In this document: in pieces, positions 7,432 to 14,638 of the stretch
How positions within the stretch are numbered: position 1 is the first letter of the stretch
How the letters are laid out: every line of letters begins with the position of its first letter
Notes under the pieces: model-generated
Told to the model about the DNA's origin: nothing
Seen by the model: the letters and a program-made list of their open reading frames with translations, nothing else
Databases searched by the model: none
Assembly (NCBI GenBank): GCA_964516325.1
Contig: CAZFAP010000100.1
Coordinates: 1 to 18,314 of the forward strand
Source: CAZFAP01 sp964516325
GTDB taxonomy: Bacteria; Auribacterota; JABMQX01
Direction of reading: 5' to 3'
Length of the DNA stretch: 18,314 nt
Translations under genes and position numbers: made by a program

Positions 7432-7480
7432 TTGGGGTCTGGGGTTTGGGGTTGCAACCCGACACCCGACACCCGAAATA
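7432..7480. repeat. Heptad palindrome in the clpX-lon gap
   Basis: Seven consecutive heptamers on the plus strand: TTGGGGT, CTGGGGT, TTGGGGT, TGCAACC, CGACACC, CGACACC, CGAAATA. The junction forms a perfect 12-bp palindrome GGGTTGCAACCC (7449-7460), and the two flanking arms are imperfectly complementary. It has the same architecture as the TATCCTG elements but different unit sequences. It lies about 40 nt upstream of the lon start. Confidence 0.75.
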
Positions 7481-7502
7481 GGGGGGGGGGCGGCTGGGGG
7501 GG
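7481..7502. other. G-tracts (G10 and G7) between clpX and lon
   Basis: Ten consecutive G at 7481-7490 and seven at 7496-7502 on the plus strand, which is C-tracts in the transcribed strand sense. They fill the rest of the clpX-lon gap next to the heptad element. Homopolymers of this length are prone to slippage and to sequencing or assembly error, so the exact count should be treated as uncertain. Confidence 0.7.
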
Positions 7503-7521
7503 TGGGCTCGTAGGCCCCCGG

Positions 7522-8754
7522 TCACGCGATCTGCCTTTCCTTTCGATACTTGAGCCTGGGCTTACATTTGCCGAGGACGACGTCTCTGGTAATTGTGCAC
7601 TCCTCGACCTCCGGTCTGGACGGCACTTCGAACATGACGTCCCCCATGAGCTCTTCCAGTATCAGCCTCAATCCCCTGGCGCCAGTCCCTTTTTGAACCG
7701 CTCTTCGGGCGACTTCGGTCAGGGCGGGCTTCACAAAGGTGAGCTTGACCCCCTCCATCTTGAACAGCTTCTGATATTGCTTCACGAGGGCGTTTTTTGG
7801 GTCCGTCAGAATTCGGATGAGGTCCTTCTCCGAAAGCTCGTAAACCGACTCGATGACTCCCATTCGCCCGACAAATTCCGGGATCATGCCATATTCGATG
7901 AGGTCTTCCGGTTCCACCAAGGAAAGGACTTCGCCTACGCTTTCGGGCTGACGCTTGCTGTCGCCGCCGCCGAAGCCAATGGTGCCCTTTCCCAGCCTCT
8001 TCTTGACGATGCGGTCCAGTCCGATAAACGCCCCGCCGCAGATAAAAAGGATGTTTTGGGTGTTGACCTGGATGTAGTCCTGCTGGGGATGTTTTCTTCC
8101 ACCTTTCGGAGGGACGTTGGCAACGGTCCCCTCGATGATTTTCAGGAGGGCTTGCTGGACGCCTTCCCCCGAGACGTCTCTCGTGATGGAGACATTGTTG
8201 GTGGTTCTCCTGATCTTGTCAATTTCGTCAATATAGACGATGCCGATTTCTGTTCGCTCGACATCGTAGTTGGCGTTCTGGAGGAGCTTCAGGATGATAT
8301 TCTCCACGTCTTCGCCCACGTAGCCCGCTTCGGTGAGCGTGGTGGCGTCGGCGATCGCGAAGGGGACGTCGAGAATCCGGGCGAGGGTGCTGGCGAGAAG
8401 CGTCTTGCCGCAGCCGGTGGGACCGATGAGCAAGACATTGCTTTTGTGGATTTCCGTATCATCGTCTATGTCGGAGGACATGACCCGCTTGTAGTGGTTG
8501 AACACAGCCACCGCGAGGGATTTTTTCGCGGACTCCTGCCCGATGACGTACTCGTCGAGTCGCTCCTTGATCTCTTTCGGCTTGAGAATTTTGGACTTCT
8601 TCCGCGGGGGGCGACTGGAGATGAGCCTCTTGCAGAGGTCAACGCACTTGTCGCAGATGTACACGTCGGGCCCCGAAATCAGTTTGTTGACCTGATCTTC
8701 TGTCCGGCTGCAAAACGAACATCTCGGAACAAACAGATGGTTATACTCGCTCAT
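7522..8754 (-). CDS. clpX: ATP-dependent Clp protease ATP-binding subunit ClpX
   Basis: A 410-residue AAA+ unfoldase that recognises, unfolds and feeds substrates into ClpP. The N-terminal zinc-binding domain has C12, C15, C34 and C37. Walker A GPTGCGKT is at 111-118, the pore loop GYVGED at 144-149, Walker B IVYIDEID about 172-179, the RKH loop at 220-222 and the ClpP-docking IGF loop at 259-261 (KGTIGFGG). All functional elements are intact and the length is normal. ATG 8754 is preceded by an AGGAG ribosome site. It follows clpP by 116 nt containing two small hairpins and precedes lon by 128 nt of repeat sequence. The tig-clpP-clpX-lon order is a common bacterial arrangement, which supports a joint proteostasis transcript. 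Confidence 0.98.
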   Translation of the reverse strand: MSEYNHLFVPRCSFCSRTEDQVNKLISGPDVYICDKCVDLCKRLISSRPPRKKSKILKPKEIKERLDEYVIGQESAKKSLAVAVFNHYKRVMSSDIDDDTEIHKSNVLLIGPTGCGKTLLASTLARILDVPFAIADATTLTEAGYVGEDVENIILKLLQNANYDVERTEIGIVYIDEIDKIRRTTNNVSITRDVSGEGVQQALLKIIEGTVANVPPKGGRKHPQQDYIQVNTQNILFICGGAFIGLDRIVKKRLGKGTIGFGGGDSKRQPESVGEVLSLVEPEDLIEYGMIPEFVGRMGVIESVYELSEKDLIRILTDPKNALVKQYQKLFKMEGVKLTFVKPALTEVARRAVQKGTGARGLRLILEELMGDVMFEVPSRPEVEECTITRDVVLGKCKPRLKYRKERQIA

Positions 8755-8800
8755 TTTGTCTGTCTCCTACCTCCGCTGTCAGCTTAAGAGCAACGAGCAC

Positions 8801-8817
8801 TTCCCCGAAGAGGGGAA
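8801..8817. repeat. Small hairpin in the clpP-clpX gap (TTCCCC/GGGGAA)
   Basis: Six-bp perfect arms TTCCCC (8801-8806) and GGGGAA (8812-8817) with a 5-nt loop. It lies closer to clpX than the second hairpin at 8838-8858. It has no T-tract, so it is not a typical intrinsic terminator. Confidence 0.5.
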
Positions 8818-8837
8818 TACTCCATAGCACGATTACA

Positions 8838-8858
8838 TTCCAGCACGCGGAGCTGGAA
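8838..8858. repeat. Small palindrome in the clpP-clpX gap (TTCCAGC/GCTGGAA)
   Basis: Seven-bp perfect arms TTCCAGC (8838-8844) and GCTGGAA (8852-8858) around a 7-nt loop, 13 nt after the clpP stop. A short spacer follows without a T-run. It could be a processing or attenuation hairpin, or another mini-repeat element like those elsewhere in the block. Confidence 0.55.
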
Positions 8859-8870
8859 CCGTTCTGCCCC

Positions 8871-9479
8871 TTATTTAGCGACTGTGAACTCCTTTTTACT
8901 CGTGATTACCTGGTCAACGATGCCATACGCCATGGCTTCTTCCGCGGACATGAACTTCTCCCGATCGGTGTCTTTTTCCACTTCCTCGACGGGGCGCCCC
9001 GTATGGTCGGCGAGGATTACGTTTAGCTGTTTTCGGAGGCGAATAATCTCCTCGGCTTGTATGCCCACGTCGCTGGCCTGCCCGTGGATGGCCCCAAGGG
9101 GCTGATGGATGAGCACGCGGGAGTGCGGAAGCGCAAACCGTTTTCCCCTGGTCCCGGCTGCCAGAAGGACGGCGCTCATGCTCGCGGCTTGCCCGATACA
9201 GTACGTAGCCACGTCGCATTTGACAAACTGCATGGTGTCGTAGATTGCCAGTCCGGCGGTAACATAGCCGCCCGGCGAGTTGATGTAAATACCTATGTCC
9301 TTGTCGGGGTCGTCCATTTGTAGGAAAAGGAGCTGTGCAATGACCAGATTAGAGACGAAATCATCCAGCCCCGTATAGATGAATATGATTCTATCCTGGA
9401 GGAGACGAGAATACGGGTCCCACCTTTTCTCCAGAACGCCGTCCTTTTCGATGATTGTCGGGACTATTACGCTTTCCAT
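8871..9479 (-). CDS. clpP: ATP-dependent Clp protease proteolytic subunit ClpP
   Basis: A 202-residue serine peptidase that forms the tetradecameric chamber docked by ClpX, in the cytoplasm. The nucleophile is S100 (GQAASMSA) and the general base H125 (RVLIHQPLG), with the E. coli spacing of 25 residues. Counting a further 49 residues as in E. coli lands on E174 in DTDREKFMSAEEA, where the family normally has Asp (DTxRDxF). The third triad residue therefore appears to be Glu. The oligomerisation handle region and the glycine-rich SPGGYVTAG are normal. There is no obvious propeptide beyond about 12 residues. It starts 9 nt after tig, so the two are almost certainly co-transcribed. The identity is secure; whether the Asp-to-Glu change affects activity is unknown. 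Confidence 0.97.
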   Translation of the reverse strand: MESVIVPTIIEKDGVLEKRWDPYSRLLQDRIIFIYTGLDDFVSNLVIAQLLFLQMDDPDKDIGIYINSPGGYVTAGLAIYDTMQFVKCDVATYCIGQAASMSAVLLAAGTRGKRFALPHSRVLIHQPLGAIHGQASDVGIQAEEIIRLRKQLNVILADHTGRPVEEVEKDTDREKFMSAEEAMAYGIVDQVITSKKEFTVAK

Positions 9480-9488
9480 TTCAGTGCC

Positions 9489-10787
9489 TTACTCTTTTAC
9501 AGCGCTATTGTGAAGGAAACTCACGACCTTCCGCTCCACTATATCATATTCAAGGTCGTCGAGTAGCCCCTGGTCCGTGAGCTGTTTCCTGACTTCCTCC
9601 TTGCTCTTGTTGGTTCTGGCAGCGATGCCAGCGATCTGGGCTTCGATTTCCTCCGGAGAGACACCGATCCCCTCGGCCTCCGCGATCTTCGCCAGGAGGA
9701 TTTGCAGCTTCAACTCCCCGTAGGTCTCGCCGGCGGCGTCTTTGACGATCTCTTCTCTTCTTTCCCGCAATTCCGTGGCCGAGATTCCTGCCCGGAGGCC
9801 CGCGTCAACCTTGCTCCTCACGCGGGACCTCGCTCCCTCCGCCAGGAGCGACCGGGGCACCTCCACGTCGGTGTTCTTTAACAGATACAGCATGATCTGC
9901 TGGATTTCGTGTCGCTCCGCCCTTCTTTCTCGGTCGTCCGTCAACCTTTTGGTGATGGCCTTCTTCAGCTCTTCGAGGGATTGCGCCCGCAGCTTCTTGG
10001 CGAATTCGTCATCGGCCTCGGGCAGGACTCTGGTTCTGATTTCGACCAGTTCCAGACGGTAATTCACCAACTTGCCCGCCGCTTCCTTGTCGCCGTAATC
10101 GTCGGGAAACTTAATCTGAAAATCTCTCTTCTCCCCCGGTCTCATTCCCCTCACCTTTTCACCAAAGCCGGGCAGAGGAGAATCCGGAGCTACTTCAACG
10201 AGCCGCCGCTCGAACTTCTCGGTTTTTCCGTCAGCTTCCTCTTCGTAGGTAATGACGGCGAAATCGCCGTCCCGAAGAGGCCGATCGGTGACCTGGATGA
10301 GTTCCGCGAAGTTGTCGCGGAGGCGGTTCAGCTCGTCAGTAACATCCTCGTCGGTAACGGGAAGGGGGTCCGTTCTTTCAATTTTAACCCCTTTGTATTC
10401 GGGGAGCTTGACGTCCGGGACCACCTCCAACACCGCTTCGAAGGTAAAGGGTTGTCCCCTCTGATAGGAAATCTTCTCGAACTGAGGAGCACTCACCGGC
10501 CTCAGCTTGTGCTCCCGGACGGCCTGCCCGAGGGCGCGCACGCGGATGTCCGCGAGGGCCCTCTCTCGGAAAGCGCTGCCCAGCCGCATCTCGACGACCT
10601 GCCGCGGGGCTTTGCCGGGGCGGAATCCGGGGATGCGAACGGTGTTCTTCATCTCCTCATACGTGGCACGGAACTGTTTTTCGACTTCGTCAAATGGGAC
10701 GTTGAGTTTGATTCGACGCTCGCACGGGCTGACGGTTTCCACCTCCGCCGCGACCGTCAACGTGTCTCTTTCAAGTTCATCGGCCAT
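9489..10787 (-). CDS. tig: Trigger factor, ribosome-associated chaperone
   Basis: A 432-residue protein that binds the ribosome exit tunnel and shields nascent chains. The N-terminal domain carries the ribosome-binding signature in IPGFRPGKAPRQVVE (about residues 53-67). An FKBP-type peptidyl-prolyl isomerase domain lies about 165-250 (RPLRDGDFAVITYEEE through PLPGFGEKVRGM). A long helical C-terminal substrate-binding region follows to the end. The length is typical. The start at 10787 has AAGGA about 10 nt upstream. It is the first protein gene of the minus-strand block. Its 225-nt leader back to tRNA-Gly contains a 7-bp hairpin, and a T-rich stretch follows the tRNA, so a separate promoter for tig is likely, though I could not identify it clearly. 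Confidence 0.97.
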   Translation of the reverse strand: MADELERDTLTVAAEVETVSPCERRIKLNVPFDEVEKQFRATYEEMKNTVRIPGFRPGKAPRQVVEMRLGSAFRERALADIRVRALGQAVREHKLRPVSAPQFEKISYQRGQPFTFEAVLEVVPDVKLPEYKGVKIERTDPLPVTDEDVTDELNRLRDNFAELIQVTDRPLRDGDFAVITYEEEADGKTEKFERRLVEVAPDSPLPGFGEKVRGMRPGEKRDFQIKFPDDYGDKEAAGKLVNYRLELVEIRTRVLPEADDEFAKKLRAQSLEELKKAITKRLTDDRERRAERHEIQQIMLYLLKNTDVEVPRSLLAEGARSRVRSKVDAGLRAGISATELRERREEIVKDAAGETYGELKLQILLAKIAEAEGIGVSPEEIEAQIAGIAARTNKSKEEVRKQLTDQGLLDDLEYDIVERKVVSFLHNSAVKE

Positions 10788-10856
10788 GGTTGAATTGTCC
10801 TTACGTGGGGGACTTATGAACCGCCCCCGTTTTCATAATCCTCGGCTCCCGGAACA

Positions 10857-10874
10857 GCCAAGAACAGTCTTGGC
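10857..10874 (-). promoter_or_regulatory. Hairpin in the tig leader
   Basis: Perfect 7-bp arms GCCAAGA (10857-10863) and TCTTGGC (10868-10874) with a 4-nt loop, about 70 nt upstream of the tig ATG. No T-tract follows. It could be an mRNA-stabilising structure or an operator; the role is unknown. Confidence 0.35.
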
Positions 10875-11009
10875 GTGCGAGCCTCGTCGTGTTCGGAGAC
10901 CAACGCGGATGAGGGAAATTCAGCGGTAGGCGTTTCCGTTGGGAGCGCTTCCCGTGCTTTTGTCCCCGCCAAAGCCCGCGCCGCAACAAGATGGAAAAAA
11001 GCAAAAAGA

Positions 11010-11084
11010 TGGAGCGAGCGATGGGACTTGAACCCACGACCATCACGTTGGCAACGTGATGCTCTACCACTGAGCTACGCTCGC
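11010..11084 (-). tRNA. tRNA-Gly (anticodon GCC)
   Basis: A complete cloverleaf: acceptor GCGAGCG/CGCTCGC, D-arm, a six-pair anticodon stem around the loop TTGCCAA (anticodon GCC), T-arm with GGTTCAAGTCC, discriminator T. The 3' CCA is encoded (11010-11012 on the plus strand reads TGG), unlike the two neighbouring tRNAs. On the minus strand the sequence just downstream is T-rich (TCTTTTTGCTTTTTT), suggesting the tRNA transcript ends here. Confidence 0.97.
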
Positions 11085-11320
11085 CCCTGTCACCTGCCCG
11101 CTCGGGCAGCTTGGAATCCTCTGGAAAGGGACAAGGTAATTATGCACAAACCGTGAAAGAGTTCAACCCCCAAGTTACATTTTTTCGCACGCGGACTCCC
11201 CTCTCGCCTCTACCTCCGCACCCCACACAGTCAACGAACGGGAGAACCTTTCCCGGCTTCCGCGCGCCACGAAACGCTCGAATGGGAAACGGACACAGAG
11301 GCGCTCGCCGCTCACTCCCA

Positions 11321-11404
11321 TGCGAAAGGGGGGAGTCGAACCCCCAACCCGTTTCCGGGACTAGATCCTAAGTCTAGCGCGTATGCCAGTTCCGCCACTT
11401 TCGC
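11321..11404 (-). tRNA. tRNA-Leu (anticodon TAG)
   Basis: A class II tRNA with a long variable arm. The acceptor is GCGAAAG/CTTTCGC, the anticodon stem CTAGA/TCTAG surrounds the loop CTTAGGA (anticodon TAG), the variable arm pairs around TCCCGGAAACGGG, and the T-arm contains GGGGGTTCGACTCCCCC. The discriminator is A, as expected for Leu. CCA is not encoded. It lies 236 nt upstream of tRNA-Gly on the same strand. Confidence 0.97.
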
Positions 11405-11448
11405 TTCTTTGCTGGCCTCCGCCAAACAATACGGACTGAAAATATCAA

Positions 11449-11522
11449 TGCGCCAAGGAGGAATTGAACCTCCAACCTACGGATTAAGAGTCCGCCGCTC
11501 TACCTAGTTGAGCTATTGGCGC
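11449..11522 (-). tRNA. tRNA-Lys (anticodon CTT)
   Basis: A cloverleaf with acceptor GCGCCAA/TTGGCGC, D-arm GCTCAACTAGGTAGAGC, anticodon stem CGGA/TCCG with loop CTCTTAA (anticodon CTT), and T-arm GGAGGTTCAATTCCTCC. The discriminator is A; CCA is not encoded. It is the first of three tandem minus-strand tRNAs ahead of tig, 44 nt from tRNA-Leu. A GATAAT sequence on the minus strand (11532-11537) just upstream could be a -10 box, but no good -35 is visible. Confidence 0.97.
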
Positions 11523-11838
11523 CAGGACGGTATTATCATTGCACGCAAGGCATGCCGGCCCGCAGTTCTTATCAAGGAGCGATTGTTTTTCTCCCGATGG
11601 GAGAGCGACGCCGGATTTCCGCGTGATTCTTACCAGACCTGGGGTCTCCCTGTCAAACAAAAAGGTTTGGGGGCGGAAAACCGACCGTGGTATTCTCAGC
11701 CACGTGCCTATCAGTTCCCACAAGAGTCCGACGCGATGCGGGTCGCACGTCATGCGGGGCCTGAGAATGCAGTGGGAGGCGTTGGATCAAAGGATGAACT
11801 TCTGGTCTATCAGAGGCAGCCGCTACAGGCTGCACGAT
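11523..11838. other. Divergent intergenic region between tRNA-Lys and the HEAT-repeat gene
   Basis: About 316 bp between the minus-strand tRNA array and the plus-strand lipoprotein gene. An open frame extends upstream of the lipoprotein start, but its translation shows no conserved features. It presumably holds divergent promoters; I could not identify a convincing -35/-10 pair for the plus-strand gene. Confidence 0.5.
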
Positions 11839-12909
11839 GTGTCCCGTCGAATGGGAGCGCTTCTCCTCGCCGGGCTTACGCTTCTGTGCGGGGGATGTCC
11901 CGCCGAATCTGGGGCTGTTTCGGGCTCCCCGACGCGAGAGGAGCTGGGGAAACTCCTTGCACACTCCGACCCCCATTTGCGCGCCTACGCGGTCTATAAC
12001 GTCGCCTACCGGTTTTCGGAGGATGCCGCGAACCTCGTCAATTTCATCACCGACCCCGCTCCCCAGGTCAGGCGTGCGGCGATTTTCTCGCTCGGACTCC
12101 TGGAGTTTGAAAGCGAGACGAACCGGTTCATCCAGGCGCTAAAGGACGACCACTACGGCGTGCGACGAGCGACGGTCTTCGCTCTCGGGAACATCCGAAC
12201 TGCCAGGGCATCCGCAGCACTGTCGCAGGCGTTCCGGGACAAGGATTCTGTCGTTCGCCAACTCGCGGCTCTGGCAATTGCGAGGGGAGAGGGCAAAGAA
12301 CACGTGTCGCGGCTCCTCCCTCTCCTGAACGATGAAAGCCCGCGCGTCCGTCGAGCGGCTGCCTGCGCCCTCGGAACGATGGGCGATCCTTCCGCGATCG
12401 AGCCGCTGAAGAAGCTCTACCGGGACCGGAAATGCTCCGAGCCTGCTGAAGCGCTCGCGCGGGCGAACGCCGAGGTCGAGAAGGCGCTCAAGAAAAAAGT
12501 CAACCTGGACTACAAGTTCATACACTTCCTCGAGACCCTGGACAGATTGTCAGAGGTTTCCGGAGTGGAGATCAGGGTGGACGACGAGGTTCTGTTCATG
12601 CTGAATACTTCGGCGACCGATCCGGAAAACCTCAACAGCATCCGGCTGGCGATGTGGGACGTGCCGTTTGGGGCAGCCCTGAGAAAAGTCGTCGAAACCG
12701 TCGGGGCTTATTCCTATGTCGAAGCAGGCACGATCAACATAGCAAGCAAACGGTACGAGGCGTACGATACGCCGGTACGCCTGGAGGCAGCGGCGGCAAT
12801 GGCTTTTCTGGGCGATAGGTCAGGACTTTCTGAACTGAGGAAGCTCCAGGACGACTTGCGATTCGGCAGAAGAGCGAGAGAGCTTCTTCGCGCTGTGAGT
12901 CAACCGTAG
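11839..12909 (+). CDS. Probable lipoprotein with HEAT repeats and an STN/secretin-N-like domain
   Basis: About 356 residues from a GTG start at 11839. This start gives a short basic n-region (SRRM), a hydrophobic core and a Cys at residue 20 (LLCGGC), which looks like a lipoprotein signal although the lipobox is not canonical. ATG 11794 and ATG 11851 are in-frame alternatives. Residues about 36-215 are four to five HEAT-like helical repeats (SDPHLRAYAVYNVAY, DPAPQVRRAAIFSLGLL, DDHYGVRRATVFALGNI, DKDSVVRQLAALAIA, DESPRVRRAAACALGTMGD). Residues about 220-305 (VNLDYKFIHFLETLDRL through VETVGAYSYVEAGTINI) resemble the short N-terminal domain of secretins and TonB receptors. A final HEAT-like unit closes the protein. 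The likely role is envelope scaffolding or protein-protein contact; no specific function is recognised. Confidence 0.8.
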   Translation: MSRRMGALLLAGLTLLCGGCPAESGAVSGSPTREELGKLLAHSDPHLRAYAVYNVAYRFSEDAANLVNFITDPAPQVRRAAIFSLGLLEFESETNRFIQALKDDHYGVRRATVFALGNIRTARASAALSQAFRDKDSVVRQLAALAIARGEGKEHVSRLLPLLNDESPRVRRAAACALGTMGDPSAIEPLKKLYRDRKCSEPAEALARANAEVEKALKKKVNLDYKFIHFLETLDRLSEVSGVEIRVDDEVLFMLNTSATDPENLNSIRLAMWDVPFGAALRKVVETVGAYSYVEAGTINIASKRYEAYDTPVRLEAAAAMAFLGDRSGLSELRKLQDDLRFGRRARELLRAVSQP

Positions 12910-13031
12910 AAGCTAACGTACTGAGAAAAGCGAGAGCGATTTTGATGAACGAGAAGCCTTCCTGATTACAGTCCGACCGATTCTCGGTTCGCAGATTTCA
13001 TTAGATAAGCCAAGCAGGAGGAGGTTCGCAG

Positions 13032-14117
13032 ATGAGGAGCACGGAGAATCACTGGACGAGAAGAGATTTTTTGAGGACGACGGCTTGCGGAGTTGTGGGA
13101 GGGTTAGTGGCCCTGAATGTTCCGAAGAGAATTGTCGCGCAGGCTTCTCCCAGCGTTCAGAGCCGCGCGGCTCTTGTTAAAGGGGATTCGCGAGCCGACA
13201 ACATTTTTAGAGCATTGAAGCTCATCGAGGGCGACATTAAGAGGGGCCTGGCGAGGAAGAAAAAGGTCGTCATCAAACCGAATTTCGTCGGCGTTGATGT
13301 GCAGCTTTGCGCCACGCACGCGGAGGCAGTGGAGGCGGAGCTGGAATTCCTGAAGCCGTTGTGGAAGGACGAAATCATTATTGCGGAATCCCCGGGCGGC
13401 GCTCCCGCGGCGGAGGGATACGCGAATTACGGATATTATCGGCTCAAAAATAAGTACAACGTCCGATTCGTGGACCTCGATGAGGAGCCTTTCACCATCA
13501 AGCACGTGATTGACGAGCATTTCCACGCCCAGCCCGTTCGCTTCTCGCAACTCCTGCTCGACCCCGACGTGTATGTCATCTCGTCGGCGGTCATGAAGAC
13601 GCACGACCGCGTCATCGTCAGCCTTTCCCTGAAAAACGTCGTCGTTGGAGCAGCGTTAAAGGACAAAGGATTCCGATGGGGATCGGGAGGCGCCGGCAAG
13701 AAGAACGATAAGCCGATCACCCACGGGGGGAGGTGGAACGAGGGCGCTCACTTCAATTACTTCATGCTGGCGAAGGAACTCCATCCCGGCCTTTCCGTCA
13801 TTGACGGATTTCAGGGAATGGAAGGAAACGGACCCATGGGCGGAACGCCCGTTGACCACAAAGTCGCCGTCGCCAGCACCGACTGGCTCGCTGCGGACCG
13901 GATTGCCGTCGAGCTTATGGGATTCGACTTCGCCAAGGTCGGATACCTGTCGTTCTGCGCCAAAGCAGGTCTTGGGCAGGGAGATTTCAGCAAGATTGAG
14001 GTCCTGGGCGAGCGAGTCGCCGACCACATCCGCAAATACCGCCCGCACGACAGAATCGAGCAGCAGTACCGGTGGATCGAAGGCCCGCAGGTAACGTGGC
14101 CGCAGCCTTCCGCGTAG
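13032..14117 (+). CDS. Tat-exported DUF362 domain protein
   Basis: A 361-residue protein with a twin-arginine signal: R10-R11 in TRRDFLRT, a hydrophobic stretch (residues 17-30), and a probable cleavage site near VAQA (residue 38). The mature part matches the DUF362 family as I know it: KKVVIKPNFVG, an acidic strand IIIAESPGG, DVYVISSAVMKTHDRVIVSLSLKNVVVG, LHPGLSVIDGFQGMEGNGPMGGTPV, and the ending ASTDWLAADRIAVELMGFD. No ferredoxin-like Cys cluster is present, so it is the cluster-free form. A strong ribosome site (GGAGGAGG) precedes the ATG. It is 122 nt after the lipoprotein gene on the same strand, possibly one transcript. Members are often found in environmental anaerobes, but their biochemical role is not established. 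Confidence 0.88.
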   Translation: MRSTENHWTRRDFLRTTACGVVGGLVALNVPKRIVAQASPSVQSRAALVKGDSRADNIFRALKLIEGDIKRGLARKKKVVIKPNFVGVDVQLCATHAEAVEAELEFLKPLWKDEIIIAESPGGAPAAEGYANYGYYRLKNKYNVRFVDLDEEPFTIKHVIDEHFHAQPVRFSQLLLDPDVYVISSAVMKTHDRVIVSLSLKNVVVGAALKDKGFRWGSGGAGKKNDKPITHGGRWNEGAHFNYFMLAKELHPGLSVIDGFQGMEGNGPMGGTPVDHKVAVASTDWLAADRIAVELMGFDFAKVGYLSFCAKAGLGQGDFSKIEVLGERVADHIRKYRPHDRIEQQYRWIEGPQVTWPQPSA

Positions 14118-14507
14118 CCGGGATTTGCCACTGCGTCGAGAGTCGCCCTGTCGGCGTTCCCAGACTGGCGGGGCGCAAAGCAACGTCCGAGGTTTCTCGC
14201 CGCAGGTCTGCGGGGCCGAAAGCGAACGACGTCGGCCCCTCGTGTCCTCGGAGCATTGGGGATCACGGACCTTTAGCGCTCGGGGTGATGCCTCAGTCAC
14301 GGGCAGGGGGCGTGGCTGGCAGACACACGACAGGGGAGAACAGCCGGGGTCCCTCATGAACTTCGTTCACCCGGAGACCATGAAAATCTTGATTGCGTGC
14401 CATTGACTTTCGGGGCAGAGACAGCGGAGAAGATTTTGAAAAGATCCATCCGATTGTCCAGCACGGGAGTTCCGCTTCAGCACTTCAAAGGCACGTCGAA
14501 ATCTGGA

Positions 14508-14532
14508 GTGCGGGAGCGCACAGCTCCCGCAC
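14508..14532. repeat. Perfect 10-bp hairpin between convergent genes
   Basis: Arms GTGCGGGAGC (14508-14517) and GCTCCCGCAC (14523-14532) enclose a 5-nt loop. It lies between two converging genes, a position suited to a bidirectional terminator, but no T-run is present on either side. Confidence 0.55.
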
Positions 14533-14544
14533 GGGGCCCACGCC

Positions 14545-14577
14545 ATCTCTGCGATCTCTGCGCTCTCGGCGGTTCCC
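14545..14577. repeat. Nonamer tandem repeat remnant
   Basis: Three consecutive nonamers ATCTCTGCG, ATCTCTGCG, CTCTCGGCG followed by GTTCCC. The ending resembles the CTGCGGTTCC end of the decamer repeats at 484-612 and 2046-2175, suggesting a related single-arm remnant. Confidence 0.55.
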
Positions 14578-14638
14578 TCCCCATGCGGAAGACCGCAGTA
14601 TTGCCGATGACCTCCGCTTTCATAGATGACGGATTACC

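Larger units (their letters stand above)
14118..14638. other. Convergent intergenic region with hairpin and repeat remnants
   Basis: About 520 bp between two genes that converge. Open frames here are short and show no recognisable protein features. It contains a 10-bp hairpin (14508-14532) and a degenerate nonamer repeat (14545-14577), which suggests accumulated repeat elements rather than a gene. Confidence 0.5.

Noticed and set aside
7394..7525. Longer Lon starting at GTG 7525
   Set aside because: The extra 44 residues are translations of the G-tracts and heptad repeat and have no counterpart in Lon; ATG 7393 starts just before the conserved domain.
7432..8787. Long plus-strand open frame opposite clpX
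   Set aside because: Antisense shadow; clpX on the minus strand has every expected motif.
13656..14357. Minus-strand open frame of 233 codons overlapping the DUF362 gene end
   Set aside because: Overlaps a clear DUF362 gene in antisense and shows no protein-like motif.
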